From contig RCAB01000087.1 of assembly GCA_003640385.1 (NCBI GenBank), positions 1-64,000 of the forward strand: a stretch of 64,000 nt of DNA, written 5' to 3'. The translations under genes and the position numbers were made by a program. Source of the DNA: Setaria digitata (lineage: Eukaryota > Nematoda > Chromadorea > Rhabditida > Setariidae). Below are positions 17,055 to 28,600 of the stretch, one piece after another. A model generated the notes under the pieces. That model was not told where the DNA came from. It saw only the letters and a list, made by a program, of their open reading frames with translations, and searched no databases. How positions within the stretch are numbered: position 1 is the stretch's first letter; each line of letters begins with the position of its first letter.

Positions 17055-19512
17055 TTATAAATCAAAATCATCATTTGCCGGATAACCATCGGATCGATAA
17101 AATTTATATTCAATCAGTGAACATTTCTTTGTAGCTTCAAATGTCGCTTGATCAGACAAAATTTCTTTTCGAATTTTCTGAAGTGATTTTATAAGATAAC
17201 AAATTTTAAGAACAATTCGATAAAGAAAATTTCTAATAGACAAAATACAATAACTATGTATCATAGTGATAGTTATTGCAGTTAAGATACTTTAATTGAA
17301 TTAAATAAAGTTTAGGGAACAAAGATTTTAATGTTAATAGGAACGTCTTTATAGATCACATTTCATTATTATGCAATACACATAAGAAACACTCCAGCAC
17401 TTGCTTAAAGTCTCTTAAGCATTTTTGAGTTCATTCGTCCTCCTAACATATTTTCACTTTCACTGATTAATTTTAGCGTAATTAACTTAGGAATGAATAA
17501 GAATTGCCCTGATTAGTCTGAAATTGCTGGTTCTCAGCAGGGAATCTGATCAAAAGTCAAAATATTCACATGTATTTAAATGTTGGCAAAAAATTTGCGA
17601 AATCTGAATCTGAGCGGATAGATGGAATTAGCAGTGTCAAAAGTGTTGTGTCATCTGATCTCGACTTACCTCAACTAGAAATATGTGGCGCTGAATGGCC
17701 ATGTAGAGAAACTGAAATTGTGCAGTGGTTTGCACGGCATGCATTCGACAAGAACGAACTTTGCGCACACATTCAGCAATATTTATAATTGAAGCGTTCC
17801 TGTCATGCAGCATCAAATGTGCCCACTTAATAAAACATCGATGAAGCCTACTTTAAAATTTTCTATCAAAGAAGAACTCGACACGAAAAGTTAATTTAAA
17901 CAACTTTGCAATAAATTTTTTTGGAAATTCACTCCAAATTTTCTGGTGATTCCTGCTGTGACATTCATACTATTTTATCTAATTGTTTCAGAATTTACGG
18001 CATAATTATTCTTTTATAAGTAATTAAAACCAGTGGAAAGACTTGTTAATTCATACCTCCAATGCAGCATAGCATCCGGCTCTCCCAGCTCCTGCAAGAC
18101 TCATGCATACATATGGGCGACGAACTTTTCTGAATTTTGGAGAAATTCAATCTCATTTGAAAAAGAAATTCTGCAGCAAAGTTTTCAGAAGGATTTCAAC
18201 AATCGTGCTGCTATTATTGAGCACTTCAGAACACCTTTTGACGTCGTCATGTAAGTTAGAAAAAATGGCGTCATCCTTAAAACAAAATTTTCACATTTTA
18301 TGTAAGCACTAAAACATATGCCTTAGAAGTACCTCAAAGATGAATGCAGAGGCCAAAAGTGTTCGCAGTCTCGTGGTGCTTTATTCGGCTCCCATGCACT
18401 GTAATGATGCCATAAAATCCGACGAGTTTCATTCCCCTTGGATAAATAATATTCACGAACTATCCAATCCGATGTGACATTAAATTCATTTTTATCTGTC
18501 AGCATCATGAAGCCCTCAAGGTGCAAACACTTTCTATAATATTTCAAAGTTATAAATTCACAACTCAGGATCCAGAATTCAAAATCAGAGGACGAGATTA
18601 GATACTAAATTATAAAACAATGCGAGGCTACTTTTTGACAAAATTTCTTTACTTCAACTACTGAATTATGACCCAGCTTTTGAAAAAGTGACCCTTTCTC
18701 AGGTATCAATTGAATATTCTCGGCATGTTGCTTCCATTCACTTAACGTTAAAAACAGTAATACTGCTTGAACATTTTCCTGCCAAACCATTTCCCAAAAA
18801 TGCCTTACCGTATTCGGTAATGGCAATTGTGCGATAATAATCTAAACTTACCACACTTAAATTAAAGCTATCAATATTTCAAACAAGATTATTGTATGAA
18901 TTAATCTTGGAGTTTATCAAGTAAAACTCTTCACAACCCATAACCTCATTGGGATTGTCTCCGAGTGGTATTCGACTTGCATGGATAAAATCTGAATCTC
19001 CAGTACCACATCTAAGCACGATACGTGTTTGGTCGATGCATATTATATCTGAATGAAAAGTGAGACTTAAAATTTTCCAGCTGAAAACAATCTTTTGTAA
19101 ATTGTTGGTATCAAATAATTCTCCTTGACTTCCGAAGAAGTAAAATTTCAAACTTCTAAATTGAAAATTAAAAATGATTCTATTATCGATCAGGAACTTT
19201 GAAGTTAAGAAATTTAAATTCAACAGCAACATTTAAGCAAACAAATTTACCCAAATATAATAAACTTTCCTGCTACATATTTTTAGTTTATGAATAAAGA
19301 AAACGGTATAAAAGTGTAAAACAATGCCTGAATATCGACATTTCGTTAAATTCCGATCATGTGCACTCCGCGTAATAGCTTTTGGAATAAATGAACGACA
19401 ATTAATAAATTCATTTTTAATTCCTTCCATTCCATCTTTAGCGATTTGTTCGATGAACTGAGTTATCTTGCGCCTTTGTCGGACTTCTTCAATATTATAA
19501 ACGGTCGCAACA
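17055..19512 (-). CDS. Protein tyrosine phosphatase-domain protein, catalytically dead (N-terminus not found)
   Basis: This is a nematode-type classical PTP domain. Exons in transcript order: 19512-19328, 19048-18945, 18841-18624 (or -18632), 18533-18333 (or 18514-), 18129-18057, 17825-17670, 17177-17055, about 353 residues. Family landmarks: GMEGIKNEF, KCRYSDIICIDQTR, DFIHASRIPLGD, IIAQLPLPNTV.HFWEM, WIVREYYLSKGNETR, HYSAWEPNKAPRDC, and the Q-loop AVQTTAQFQFLY. The signature loop reads MSLAGAGRAG where active enzymes have HCSAGIGRTG: the nucleophilic Cys is Ser. The WPD general-acid motif is WEP. The P-loop Arg is kept, so phosphotyrosine binding remains possible. Worms carry many such pseudophosphatases, often germline-expressed. 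The first exon needs an upstream partner ending in phase 2, which I could not place. The junction between exons 3 and 4 is ambiguous. Confidence 0.85.
19326..19327 (-). other. Non-canonical GC splice donor in the PTP gene
   Basis: The exon ends TATTCAG and the intron starts GCATTG; the next exon follows TTTCATTCAG. This joint gives KCRYSDIICID, matching the conserved N.RY.D..C.D block. The only in-phase GT alternative deletes CRYSD from the product. Confidence 0.7.
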
Positions 19513-19583
19513 CTAATTTTTTATTAAAAGAAGTCTTTCAAACAAAATAATAGCGAAAACTTTGAAAGAGCTTATGCTATATA

Positions 19584-19790
19584 GCTGATGAGCCTTTAGA
19601 GCAGCATAAAACTCCTCTCGATGGCGTAATCATTGCTGTGGAGAAGTCATATGCTACTGTAGCAAGGCGAATGTTACAAGACAGCCGCAAAATGGCTCAT
19701 TTGTAGTTCAAGTCATGGAGCTCACGTTGCTCATCTTCATCAGTTTGTTCACGTTTGGTTGCAGCCGATTCTTCCATCTTTTTTGCCTTC
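19584..19790. other. Opposed short coding-like frames, unassigned
   Basis: On the plus strand, after an ATATAG acceptor, about 40 codons read in frame through TPLDGVIIAVEK to a stop at 19706. On the minus strand a frame ending RELHDLNYK runs from 19790 to a stop overlapping the same place. Only one can be real, if either is. Neither phase fits the neighbouring PTP exon, and no family was recognised. Confidence 0.15.
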
Positions 19791-20460
19791 AGAATCTGAT
19801 GTAATGGACCGGTTTCAGAACTTTCACCTCACAAGATTTCCAGCAACACAATGAGTATCTACTTGGAAATGGGTTTTGCTAACTTGCATTTTGCTTCTGT
19901 TTCTGAATCTCATCCTAATGCACTTCCAGTCTCTTACTAACCAGAAATGACAATTAATTGAAAATTGAGGAATTTGAAGTCATAACATGTGCTTTGACTT
20001 TAAATTCCTGTTTTCATTAATGGTTTTTAGAAGATGACTGAATAGTTCAATACATGGTAACTGACAATATAGCAACTGTTATTTTAGAGTTGCTGATAAT
20101 TAATTAAAGTTTAAAAGGAAAAAATGTTATCTCTGATGTTGGAAAATATTTCGCTCTTTTATTTTAGATTGATTAATTTGTCATTACTTTTTAACTCACT
20201 TAACAGCCTTTTAAAATAATTATTGAACTTTTAGATTAAGATAAAATTACCTAATTACCTAACATTCCTTGAAATTCTTCCAGCAGTTAAATATTTGAAA
20301 AAAGAAAAAGTGCCTGTTAGATTAATTCACTTCTTAATAAGAAATAGAATAATTCTAGAAAAAGAAACACAATAAAAAATTGAATAAATGAAAGTAGTGA
20401 TAAGTAAAACTTAGGAGTTATGCATAATACTGATTCATCGACAAGTATTATGAAACTTAC

Positions 20461-20498
20461 AGTTTCTTGCACTTTCTGTGGCACCTGTTCCACTGATG
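20461..20498 (-). CDS. Possible 38-base exon upstream of the PTP gene
   Basis: This is flanked by a strong acceptor (TTATTTTTAG) and a strong donor (GTAAGT) on the minus strand. One frame reads SVEQVPQKVQET and could follow the end of the 20984-22389 gene if that used a GTTAGC donor. Another frame ends in phase 2, as the first PTP exon requires. It may bridge the two loci, but that is unproven. Confidence 0.35.
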
Positions 20499-20983
20499 CT
20501 AAAAATAATAAGTTATACACTGAACAACTTTCTCTAAATTATTTCTGCTTGAATTTTACATTTACACTTAGCTTGATGGCCTAATTTATTGGACTCATTC
20601 CTTACCATTTATTACAAAAATGCTGCTAAAATACCAAAGTTGAATTTCTTGACCTGAGTGCTAATTCTCTCAGTACTACTTTAGTACTTTTCAACCTAAA
20701 AAGTCAACGATTAGAAAACAGAAAAAATTAAAGTTGTAATATTGTTCTAAACTATAATTTTTTGTCCAATGAACTTAAATCGCTGAATATTTTGCAAAAA
20801 TCACATATTTTATTAATATGTTGAACTATCATTACTATGACAAGTCATTATGATCGATTTAATCTAACATATTATTAATGGTTAAAATCTTAGAAATTAT
20901 ATCATAAGGATTAGTATTCTTAGCTTATGGGTTATGCTACTTTTACACTTAACCTAAAAATTTTGAAAAATCGGTGTGTTATG

Positions 20984-22389
20984 CTAACTTGACTTTGTAG
21001 CTTTCTCATTCGATTTTTCTTTTTCCTCAGTCCTTTCCTCAGTTTTCTTTTTTCTTTGATCTAGGCCTGAGAGCCAATTTTCGGGAGATGGTTGGGGAGT
21101 TGGTGTTGACGTGACCTTCATTTCTGCTGGTACTAAAGCCGGTGAAATTGAACCGGCTGATATCGCCTTCTGCATCACCGGATATCCTTCCCCTGCTAAC
21201 ACTTGTTCCCAGCTACGTCGACGATCTACTCACGTATTGACACGTATGAATTGTTTACTTATTTTTGGTCAAGTAATCTTTACATTTTCAAGTTCACTTA
21301 AAAAAAATAACAGTTCTTTAGAAATTTGAAAAGTTGATAAAGAGCGATATTTACGATTTCGATGGTGTTTCTTCCTCGATCCAAACAAACGTCGAAATTT
21401 CCTCCAGCATCTGCCATACTTCTTCCTTTTATAATCTAAAATTTCCTTTAGTAATATAAGGATATTGGCTTGAAAATAACTAGGGGGGAGGGGGAGGGGG
21501 AACTTTTTTTTAATAATATATTTAATAGTTAATAATTGTCTTTCTTCTAATTAACAAAAATATGAGGAAATGTGATGATGAAATATGATGGGATGAGATG
21601 TTACCACTTTCCTTTGATCTGAATCAGATTATCATATCACACGAGCTTAAACTAGGACTTAATTTTTGAATGATGGTGCTTATGCCTTCGATGCCTGTGT
21701 CGACTGCGATGTGAACATTTCCATCCATGTTTCTGATGTCTATCCCTCTTCGGTCTTCTCCCAGGATCAAGCTGAAGCTCGATGTCATGTCTACTGGAAT
21801 AGTTTCTCTCAGGTTCACCGTACATGTAGGATGGATACTCCCCACTCCTGCTTCTGTATTGCTGTCTTTTCAAATCGCTTGCGTATTCCAACTGCGGTCT
21901 CTGCTCTTGTCCATAAAGCGATGTTCTGGGAAATTCGAAACTTTTCAATAGCAGTGAACAGGAAGTTGAAAATGAAGTTCTATTTCCAATTCTTGTATCT
22001 TAATCTTTTCTAGCTACACTGATTTAGTGCAATTTTCCTGAAAAATTTTGAGTGAAGTTGAAGAAAGAAGTCTTGCTTTTAACTCCAAAATCTCGATTTT
22101 CTTTTTTTTTTTTCACTTACTTATTTGTGTCATAAAGTTCTGCGCGCAGATTTGTACCACTTCGTACTGGTTCTGCCGATCTGCCAAAATTGCTATAATT
22201 ATAACCAGAATCTGTGTTTTTTTGCACTATTCTTGCATAATTTCGCGAGTTATTCTGAAGCAATTTAATCTCTTTTGGTACATATGTACTATTTCTGTGC
22301 TCTCTGTTAGAAAGTAAGTACTCATTTACTAAATCAGCAGAAATAAATTCTTTGTTAGAAGTTGAAGGCAACAAGCTCGACCAGAGCTC
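20984..22389 (-). CDS. Basic low-complexity protein, four exons, function unknown
   Basis: Exons in transcript order: 22389-22121, 21940 to about 21659, 21435-21355 (or from 21425) and 21225-20984 with a TAG stop. Junction 1 (phase 2) and junction 3 (phase 1) fit exactly; junction 2 is unresolved. The first exon encodes a polar, Asn/Ser/Tyr-rich stretch (KEFISADLVNEYL, RNYARIVQKNTDSGYNY). The second becomes Arg/His-rich (RSRHRHRRHKHHHS). The third is highly basic (KKYGRCWRKFRRLF). The fourth holds WEQVLAGEGYPVMQ, a Pro/Thr stretch and a Lys/Glu tail. No domain was recognised. The composition suggests a disordered nucleic-acid-binding or cytoplasmic linker protein. It lies upstream of the PTP exons on the same strand, so it could be the N-terminal part of that gene. 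Further 5' exons are likely. Confidence 0.5.
21483..21500 (+). repeat. G-rich polypurine run
   Basis: Three G tracts of five or six bases separated by single A, directly before a T run, lie in an intron of the unknown minus-strand gene. The minus-strand transcript would be C/U-rich here; the G strand could form a G-quadruplex in DNA. Confidence 0.6.
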
Positions 22390-23588
22390 CTAGTAACAAT
22401 TATTAAATTAATTTATAGAGTTTGATTTTTGTTATCAACTAACTACAGTTAGTTTTTGTTCAAAGATTTTATATAATTTTGCGAGTTTATAACATAGAAT
22501 AAATACTTCTACGCAGAGAAGTTTTCGTAGGTTCCTTCAAAAAAAATAAAAATGCTAATAAGTTTCATATAAATAAGGCTTTTTTTTGAATGTAAATTTA
22601 AATCATGTAATGAATTAAGCTTGCTAACTTGATATCGTTCATCCATTTCCTTCTGCTATTATCATAAAATCTAAAAAATATTTTTCTCAAAACTCTGCCG
22701 AAAGTCGTTCTATCACAGGTAGGTGTTAGGTTTAACAAAATCAGAAAAGTGCTGACTGTTGCGTATGTTATCCACATTTTCTAGCTTCAAGTTTCTCCTT
22801 TTTCCTCCCAGATTACGAATAACTTCATCCGTTGAGCTATACATTTGAGATCATTACTATTAATTACGAGACATAATTCGAAAATGTTCTGGGTATACTA
22901 TTTCAATCAAATACTAGACATTGTATGTTGAAAATTTAGTTTGCGACTTCCCGGTAAATTTGTAGCGTAAATAAAAAGAGAACGACCGCTTGGAAAAAAC
23001 TCCGTCGGTTTATGAAACAATTTTGGTTTGTATCACAGTTATATAATATTATTAAATATATATTTCATGCAAAGATTTCATCGTCTCTTTTTTTGCACTT
23101 TTCCGAAATAATCGGTCCAAGATAGCGAAGACCCGCATCACGGTTTGTTAGAAATTTCAATTTGAGCAATTTAATCGTATTTCATATATTTTTGGAAATT
23201 TTTTTTACTATCACTTTCAGAAAAGTTGAGGTAATATAAAGAGTACATTTCTTCTTCCGTACTCATATGAATTGCTTTCAATACCACTAAGATGATTAAT
23301 TTGTCTTTCGAAGACTGAAGGAACAGCGCAAAAAATGTCCTCCCATTTTTATATGTTTGTTATTGGTCAGCATTCATTTAGTGTTTGGTTAAGCTGGCCT
23401 TGCTGTTTCTTCTTCAGAGCTATGTGAAAGTGTAACCTCAGGTGCCATGCTATTAGCTGACGCATAATACCTTTCTGATTACAGCATCAATTAAATCATA
23501 TTGATTATTTTTCTTGACGAAGTTTCCTAATTGAAAATTTTAAAAAGTAATGCTGTGCTGTTTTTTCTCTTCCTTGCAAGCGACGTCT

Positions 23589-23759
23589 TCAGGTCACTTT
23601 TGGGTTGAAATCTAACTGACGCTCTTGTGCAACTTGATTTGCGTGATACAGAAGCACTGAATTCATTTGGTCATGAAAGAGTGACAAGGTATCTGCTTTG
23701 TATTGTGCTGTTAGATTTGACGAATTCACTTCATCCTCTTCAGCTTGCTTGTCACAGCA
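23589..23759 (-). CDS. Orphan terminal exon, 56 codons plus stop
   Basis: After a CTCATCAG acceptor the minus strand reads 56 codons in phase 0: CCDKQAEEDEVNSS near the start, LFHDQMNSVLLYHANQV in the middle, then RQLDFNPKVT and TGA. The balanced charged/hydrophobic composition looks like real protein. No family was recognised and its upstream exon could not be placed. Confidence 0.4.
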   Translation of the reverse strand, partial: CCDKQAEEDEVNSSNLTAQYKADTLSLFHDQMNSVLLYHANQVAQERQLDFNPKVT

Positions 23760-23821
23760 CTGATGAGAAACAACTAATATAAAAAACTTATGCCTAATCT
23801 AGACCTTCATCATTTTCGTAG

Positions 23822-24487
23822 CAAGGAAGGAAGGACATCGCTATGTGAAGAATGCCACACATGCATCCAAGGATGAATGGACGATCCTTCTGGATATAGG
23901 CGCTTCATCAGCCATCACCCAATCAAAAGCCTATCTTCGAAATCCTCTTGTAATCGTTTCTCCGAATATCTTTCACATTTCTGCTTTCTTTCCTACCACT
24001 TCTTTTAATAGAGCCTTTTTTCCTTTCTCTAAGAATTTTAAAACCCGATTTAATTATTTTAATATCGAAATCTCTTTTTCTCCCACTCGTATGTGTCACT
24101 AGTTTGGACACTTTCACTCTAACAGACGTTAGGCTCAATTACACAGACCCTACAATCATGCTAATAAAACGTCGAGCCTTTGCTCTGTCATCTTAATTAC
24201 GTGAACTAAAGTCCTCTGAATGAGGCACATGCACACTTATCTATTCGGCGGCATGCGAAGGTTCTAAGTTGATCATATTTTTTGAAAAGTGAGCAGTATG
24301 AAAATGTAATTTGAGGATTTATTGGTGGTAGCGTTGTCAGTTATTTCAGAAAAGAGGAGAAGTGTTTTGGAGAGAGTGGGCATTTCTTGGTTTAAGCAGA
24401 ATGGTCGAGAATAATATTAGGAAGAAGAAGAAGGAGCTTGCTTCAGTTCGAGAATCTATCAGACGGTCTTCAGAAAGAGAAGCATGA
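23822..24487 (+). CDS. Candidate two-exon plus-strand gene fragment, unknown
   Basis: Exon 23822-23949 follows a TTTTCGTAG acceptor and encodes RYVKNATHASKDEW and DIGASSAITQSKAYLRNPL, ending in phase 0 at a GTAATC donor. Exon 24350-24487 follows a good TTATTTCAG acceptor in phase 0 and encodes KRGEVFWREWAFLGL, then KKKKELASVRESIRRS, before TGA. The phases join and the joint protein looks genuine, but no family was recognised. Minus-strand frames overlap both exons and compete with this reading. Confidence 0.35.
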
Positions 24488-24566
24488 AATGAAATGATTT
24501 CACCTCTGAGGCCCTGTTGAAGTAAAAACTCTTCAATCTTTGCTTCATTGGGCCTTTCCACTCATC

Positions 24567-24875
24567 TCACACTGCCTCTCCCTCAGCTTTCAAAGACAGT
24601 AATTGATGAATTCTTCCTGTTTCCAAAAGCAGTGACAAAACTCGTGTTTCCTTCCCAGAAGCATCGATAACGGTTGTAAGCATAGAGAATTCGAAAAAAA
24701 AGACGAAGTAACAGCTGTTTTGAGGGTATGCCAAGTGAAAGGAAAGAAGATAAACAGCAACCACAGGAAGTGCCAATAACTTCATTTCTGCCATCGTTAT
24801 TAACTTAGCATGCTTCACTTTCCTTCCCCTTCCACTTTTTACATGCCATTTTCTCGGTAAAGAAGTTTGCGACAC
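24567..24875 (-). other. 102-codon open frame with a signal-peptide-like stretch
   Basis: Internal Met codons open AEMKLLALPVVAVYLL followed by SFHLAYPQ, resembling a secretory signal; the frame ends after KAEGEAV. In this AT-rich window a few stop-free runs of this length are expected by chance, and plus-strand coding-like frames overlap it. I leave it unassigned. Confidence 0.2.
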
Positions 24876-25361
24876 ATTTCGGTTGATTGATGATCCCAGT
24901 ACTACTTACAACATCGTGAACAACGACCTTCTAGTTCTGTGCCTATATTTATGCTCTTCTTGTAATTTAACAATGAGGCCCTCAGAAAAAAACAATTCAT
25001 ATATAAGTCAGCCACAGCTTAAGAACAAGATGAGCTTAAATGAGCTTCAGTTTTAAATTTCTATCTTAATCAACTAAGTCCATACTACTAAAATTTGAAG
25101 TTTCTTAACTCTGTTACTTGTGTGTCAATATAACTTCTAATTTGCCTTGTGTTTCACCTAACACTTATTGTTAGTAAGCTTACCTAAAAAGAATAAGAGA
25201 AATGCCCTGAAATGCTTCATTATCACTGAATTTGCAAAACTCAACTTTTTCATATTGCTTAGAAAATACCTATATTTATGCTCTTCTTTAATGAGAAAAT
25301 CAACCTGCCTATTAACCTATTAATTATTGATTTTAGTAATTATAAGTTTTCTTATTCATAC

Positions 25362-25680
25362 CGTAACCAAATTTGCACATTTCAAGATTCCAATCCATTT
25401 CATCATCGCGAACTGAAAGTTTGAAATTAATTTACAATTTTGTCTTTTATCTCTAAAATTTAGCAAACCTATCATCAACATGAACTGCTATATCATAACT
25501 ATGAAATTCATTTTCCATCTTTACTCTTGCAGTTTCCAAAACGTAAACCAACTTCATTAACAATGAATCTAATTTAAAATTAATTTGCCAAATACATTGT
25601 ACGCACACTTCCTTTGTTGACACTATTATAAGCGAATTTGCAATTTCATTGCTTCTAAATTCGACCACTACGAAATGTCT
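25362..25680 (-). CDS. Two candidate exons of an unidentified minus-strand gene
   Basis: Exon 25680-25469 follows CATTCTAG, runs 70 codons in phase 0 (VVVEFRSNEIANSL, KEVCVQCIWQINF, AVHVDDR) and ends at a GTTTGC donor in phase 2. Exon 25412-25362 follows AACTTTCAG and ends at GTATGA; one frame reads RDDEMDWNLEMCKFGY. Both look coding, but their phases do not join with the donor named, so another donor or an intervening exon is needed. The cysteines and beta-strand-like pattern would suit a secreted or extracellular domain. Confidence 0.3.
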
Positions 25681-25699
25681 CTAGAATGATTTGGTAATA

Positions 25700-28600
25700 C
25701 CCAAAAATAAATTGTGTTATTCGAAGAGAGCAATATTTTCTCCTAATTATATTCAATACTTTCTAACTTCGCCACACATGGGAGTGCAGGACTAGTTTTT
25801 TTTTGTTAATATTGCTATATTAATATTGTTAGTATCTTCTTTTAACAGTTGCTAATGAAGTTGTTAATCGTTGCTGTACATGACACTTACTGCTATCAAA
25901 ATCAAGAAAAAAGAAAAATTTTAATAGAGTATTAAAAATATTAAAAAAAAAATCATACTTGTCATCCCTGTATCGATAACTAAGCCTGTTCAGTTTCACA
26001 CCTGTCAAAAGTATATATTGCTTTTTTCTCTATTAACTTTGAGAAATGCAGATCTGGTAGAAAAAGTTTGCAGATATGCAAATTTGAAATAGCCAAATAA
26101 TCTGATATATTGAAAAAAACTTTTCTCTTAGCTTTCAACAATCAAAATGTCGTTGCAAAATGTTTGAATACTTTTTAATAACTGATGGATGATTGCATTT
26201 ATTGTTTGACATTTTGTTCATTTTTGCAATTATAAATTTCACTTCTAATCAGCGATCATTACAAATTTGATCGAAACCACTTTCTCTGTAGTCATCGATG
26301 CTTAATGAAAAGATTGCAATTGCTTAATTATCAACGAACTCATTCTAATTCCATCCATTTCTGATACATACACAGATAAAGGAAAGAAAAACTATGGAGT
26401 AGCCAAGACTGGAATTTGAAATTAAGAATCAAATTTCTATAGGCATCTTTCAAGTGGAGGGATTTAAATATAGATGGACATTTAATGGCATGCTAATGTT
26501 CGACTTTTAATTTAATGTTTAAAGAAATAGAAGCGATAAAGTATACTTAATAGTTTCCATTTCACTCTTTTTCTATATTATTCTTGGCTCATGGAAGTAT
26601 TTTCAAAGCTTTTCATTGAATTAGGCAAATCGATGGTTTCACAGTGTCCTCAGTTGATGACAGACACTACTTCTTACAAAGAATTCGGAAGTCGTTGAGG
26701 GTCTCTTTAACTTCTATGTACCATCTATTAATTACTGCCTTTTTTTCTTTTTTTTCAGCTAACTCTGCATAAGTTTTGCTTGGAAATGTTTAAATTTGTG
26801 GTTTTATTCATCCTTTTTATTAATTACGACTCGAATAATTAATTATGCAGAAATAAACTAAATAAAATATTATGTTGTGAAAACTTAAAAACTGTTAGTC
26901 AGTATAAGTACTTGATAGAAATGAATTTTTACGAGGTACAAATTTGATTCTTTCCTCAAATTTTATTACCAGTAATTACCCCTGCCGAAAATCAACTCAC
27001 TGCTAACCTGTTACTCTGCAGTGAACTAACCGTAAAGTGTACTTGCTTTTTACTGTTAATGGTTGGGTTCTGCAGTTATGGATAGATATAATTGAATGTT
27101 AGTTAGCACTGAACGTTCAATGAATCTCATTTATTGCTTTTCCTCATTAACTTCATTTTGCCTCTGCTTGGTTGTCAATTTATTTTATTGTTTCCATGAG
27201 ACTGTAACTCCCACTATTTTAATTTCTTTCTCCTACCATAGTTTAGCAGTTATACTTTTTACCTTTTCCTTCGCAAACTGACCAGCTTAAGACTTCTCCA
27301 TTATCCTGAAAAGGCCTAACTAGCCTTAAATTTGTACTTAGACACCCAGTTTCCTTATACTTTTACGCAGAGCTAAAATTTTCTAATCCTTTAGGTATCT
27401 TTTCACGGCCTAACCCATTGAGATAATCCTTTGAATAGAACAATGGATCGATCAACAGTTTACGATGTGAAAATATGTCAGATCCGCGGAAAATGATAAG
27501 TAGAAAAGAAGATGCGATAAGATTCCTTTTCTTAATGATCGTGCCGCATAATTTGGAAGAAGAAAGAATGAGTGATTAAGCAGTTAACAGGCCGTAATCT
27601 TAATTAAATAACTTCATCTCTTATGGTCAACTTACTGATGTGCATAGACAAAAAACATTCTTATAAGCAGGTAGCCTTTGAATTCCATAATAAGAACACG
27701 GACTTTATCATTACCACACTTTCCAGTTGATTGCTTTCCGTTTCGACTAGGCTCTGAATTTCCTAGTTTTCGTGGTACTCAATAATTTGTTGTTAATTGA
27801 CTTAGATGAAATCCGTTTTGAAACATTAAGAAGTTTGTACCGCTTCTAATTTCTGCCATGTCTGAAATAGAACAAGTTATTATAAAATTAAATATAAACG
27901 GAGAAAACAGACTCATGTCTATTCAAGAAGCAGAAAACATGGTTAATTTTTTCTGCAAATTGTCAACAGAAGCTTAAGGACACCAAAGTGTTTTGTTCAT
28001 AGCACACTTACTTGATCTAATTTACTAATGGATTTTGATTCAGTGAGCAATTCTCTTAAAGTAACTGATCAGCTGCCTTTTCTATATTCTCAGCATCGAT
28101 TTCTCGATCTGACTTGACGATCTGAAATGAGTTGGATTGTGTAGAATAAGAGTTTCACTTACTGATGAGCATATAAGTTTCTACATCTCGTCTTCCATTT
28201 TAGAGAGTAGTCACCAGCTAACAGAAGCTCAGCTTGTACATTAATCAATTAAGTCTGCTTGTCATTCCGATATTAGCAGTGAGTGACATTAGAGAGGTTA
28301 TGTACTTTCAAGAATATGAACGACCTTTGGCACATATTGATCATGCGCTGATTGACGGCTTCTATCGTTATAATATTACTATCTTTTTGACTTGAATCCC
28401 AGAATCAGCTGACAATGTGAAATATTTGAAATTTGTTTTGAAATATTTCCTGTCGGATTCATATTCTCTATATATTTCTTATCATCGGCAATTCAATTTT
28501 TTGCCAAATAACTGAGAAGTATTACATTACGCTCCAAGCACTCTCATCCCACAAACAACTCTTGCTCATTTCGCAATGTTAATCTTTCCATTTGTGTCAA

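Noticed and set aside
17570..17788. 72-codon plus-strand frame
   Set aside because: Antisense of the PTP exon 17825-17670, which encodes the conserved Q-loop.
21666..22013. 115-codon plus-strand frame
   Set aside because: Antisense of the Arg/His-rich exon, which joins its upstream neighbour in phase on the minus strand.
23923..24138. Highly basic minus-strand frame of 71 codons
   Set aside because: It is the complement of a T-rich plus-strand intron; Lys/Arg richness follows from base composition.
24943..25287. An approximately 18-base sequence (TATTTATGCTCTTCT core) present near 24.95 kb and again near 25.28 kb
   Set aside because: Too short and AT-rich to claim a repeat family; no flanking similarity is visible.
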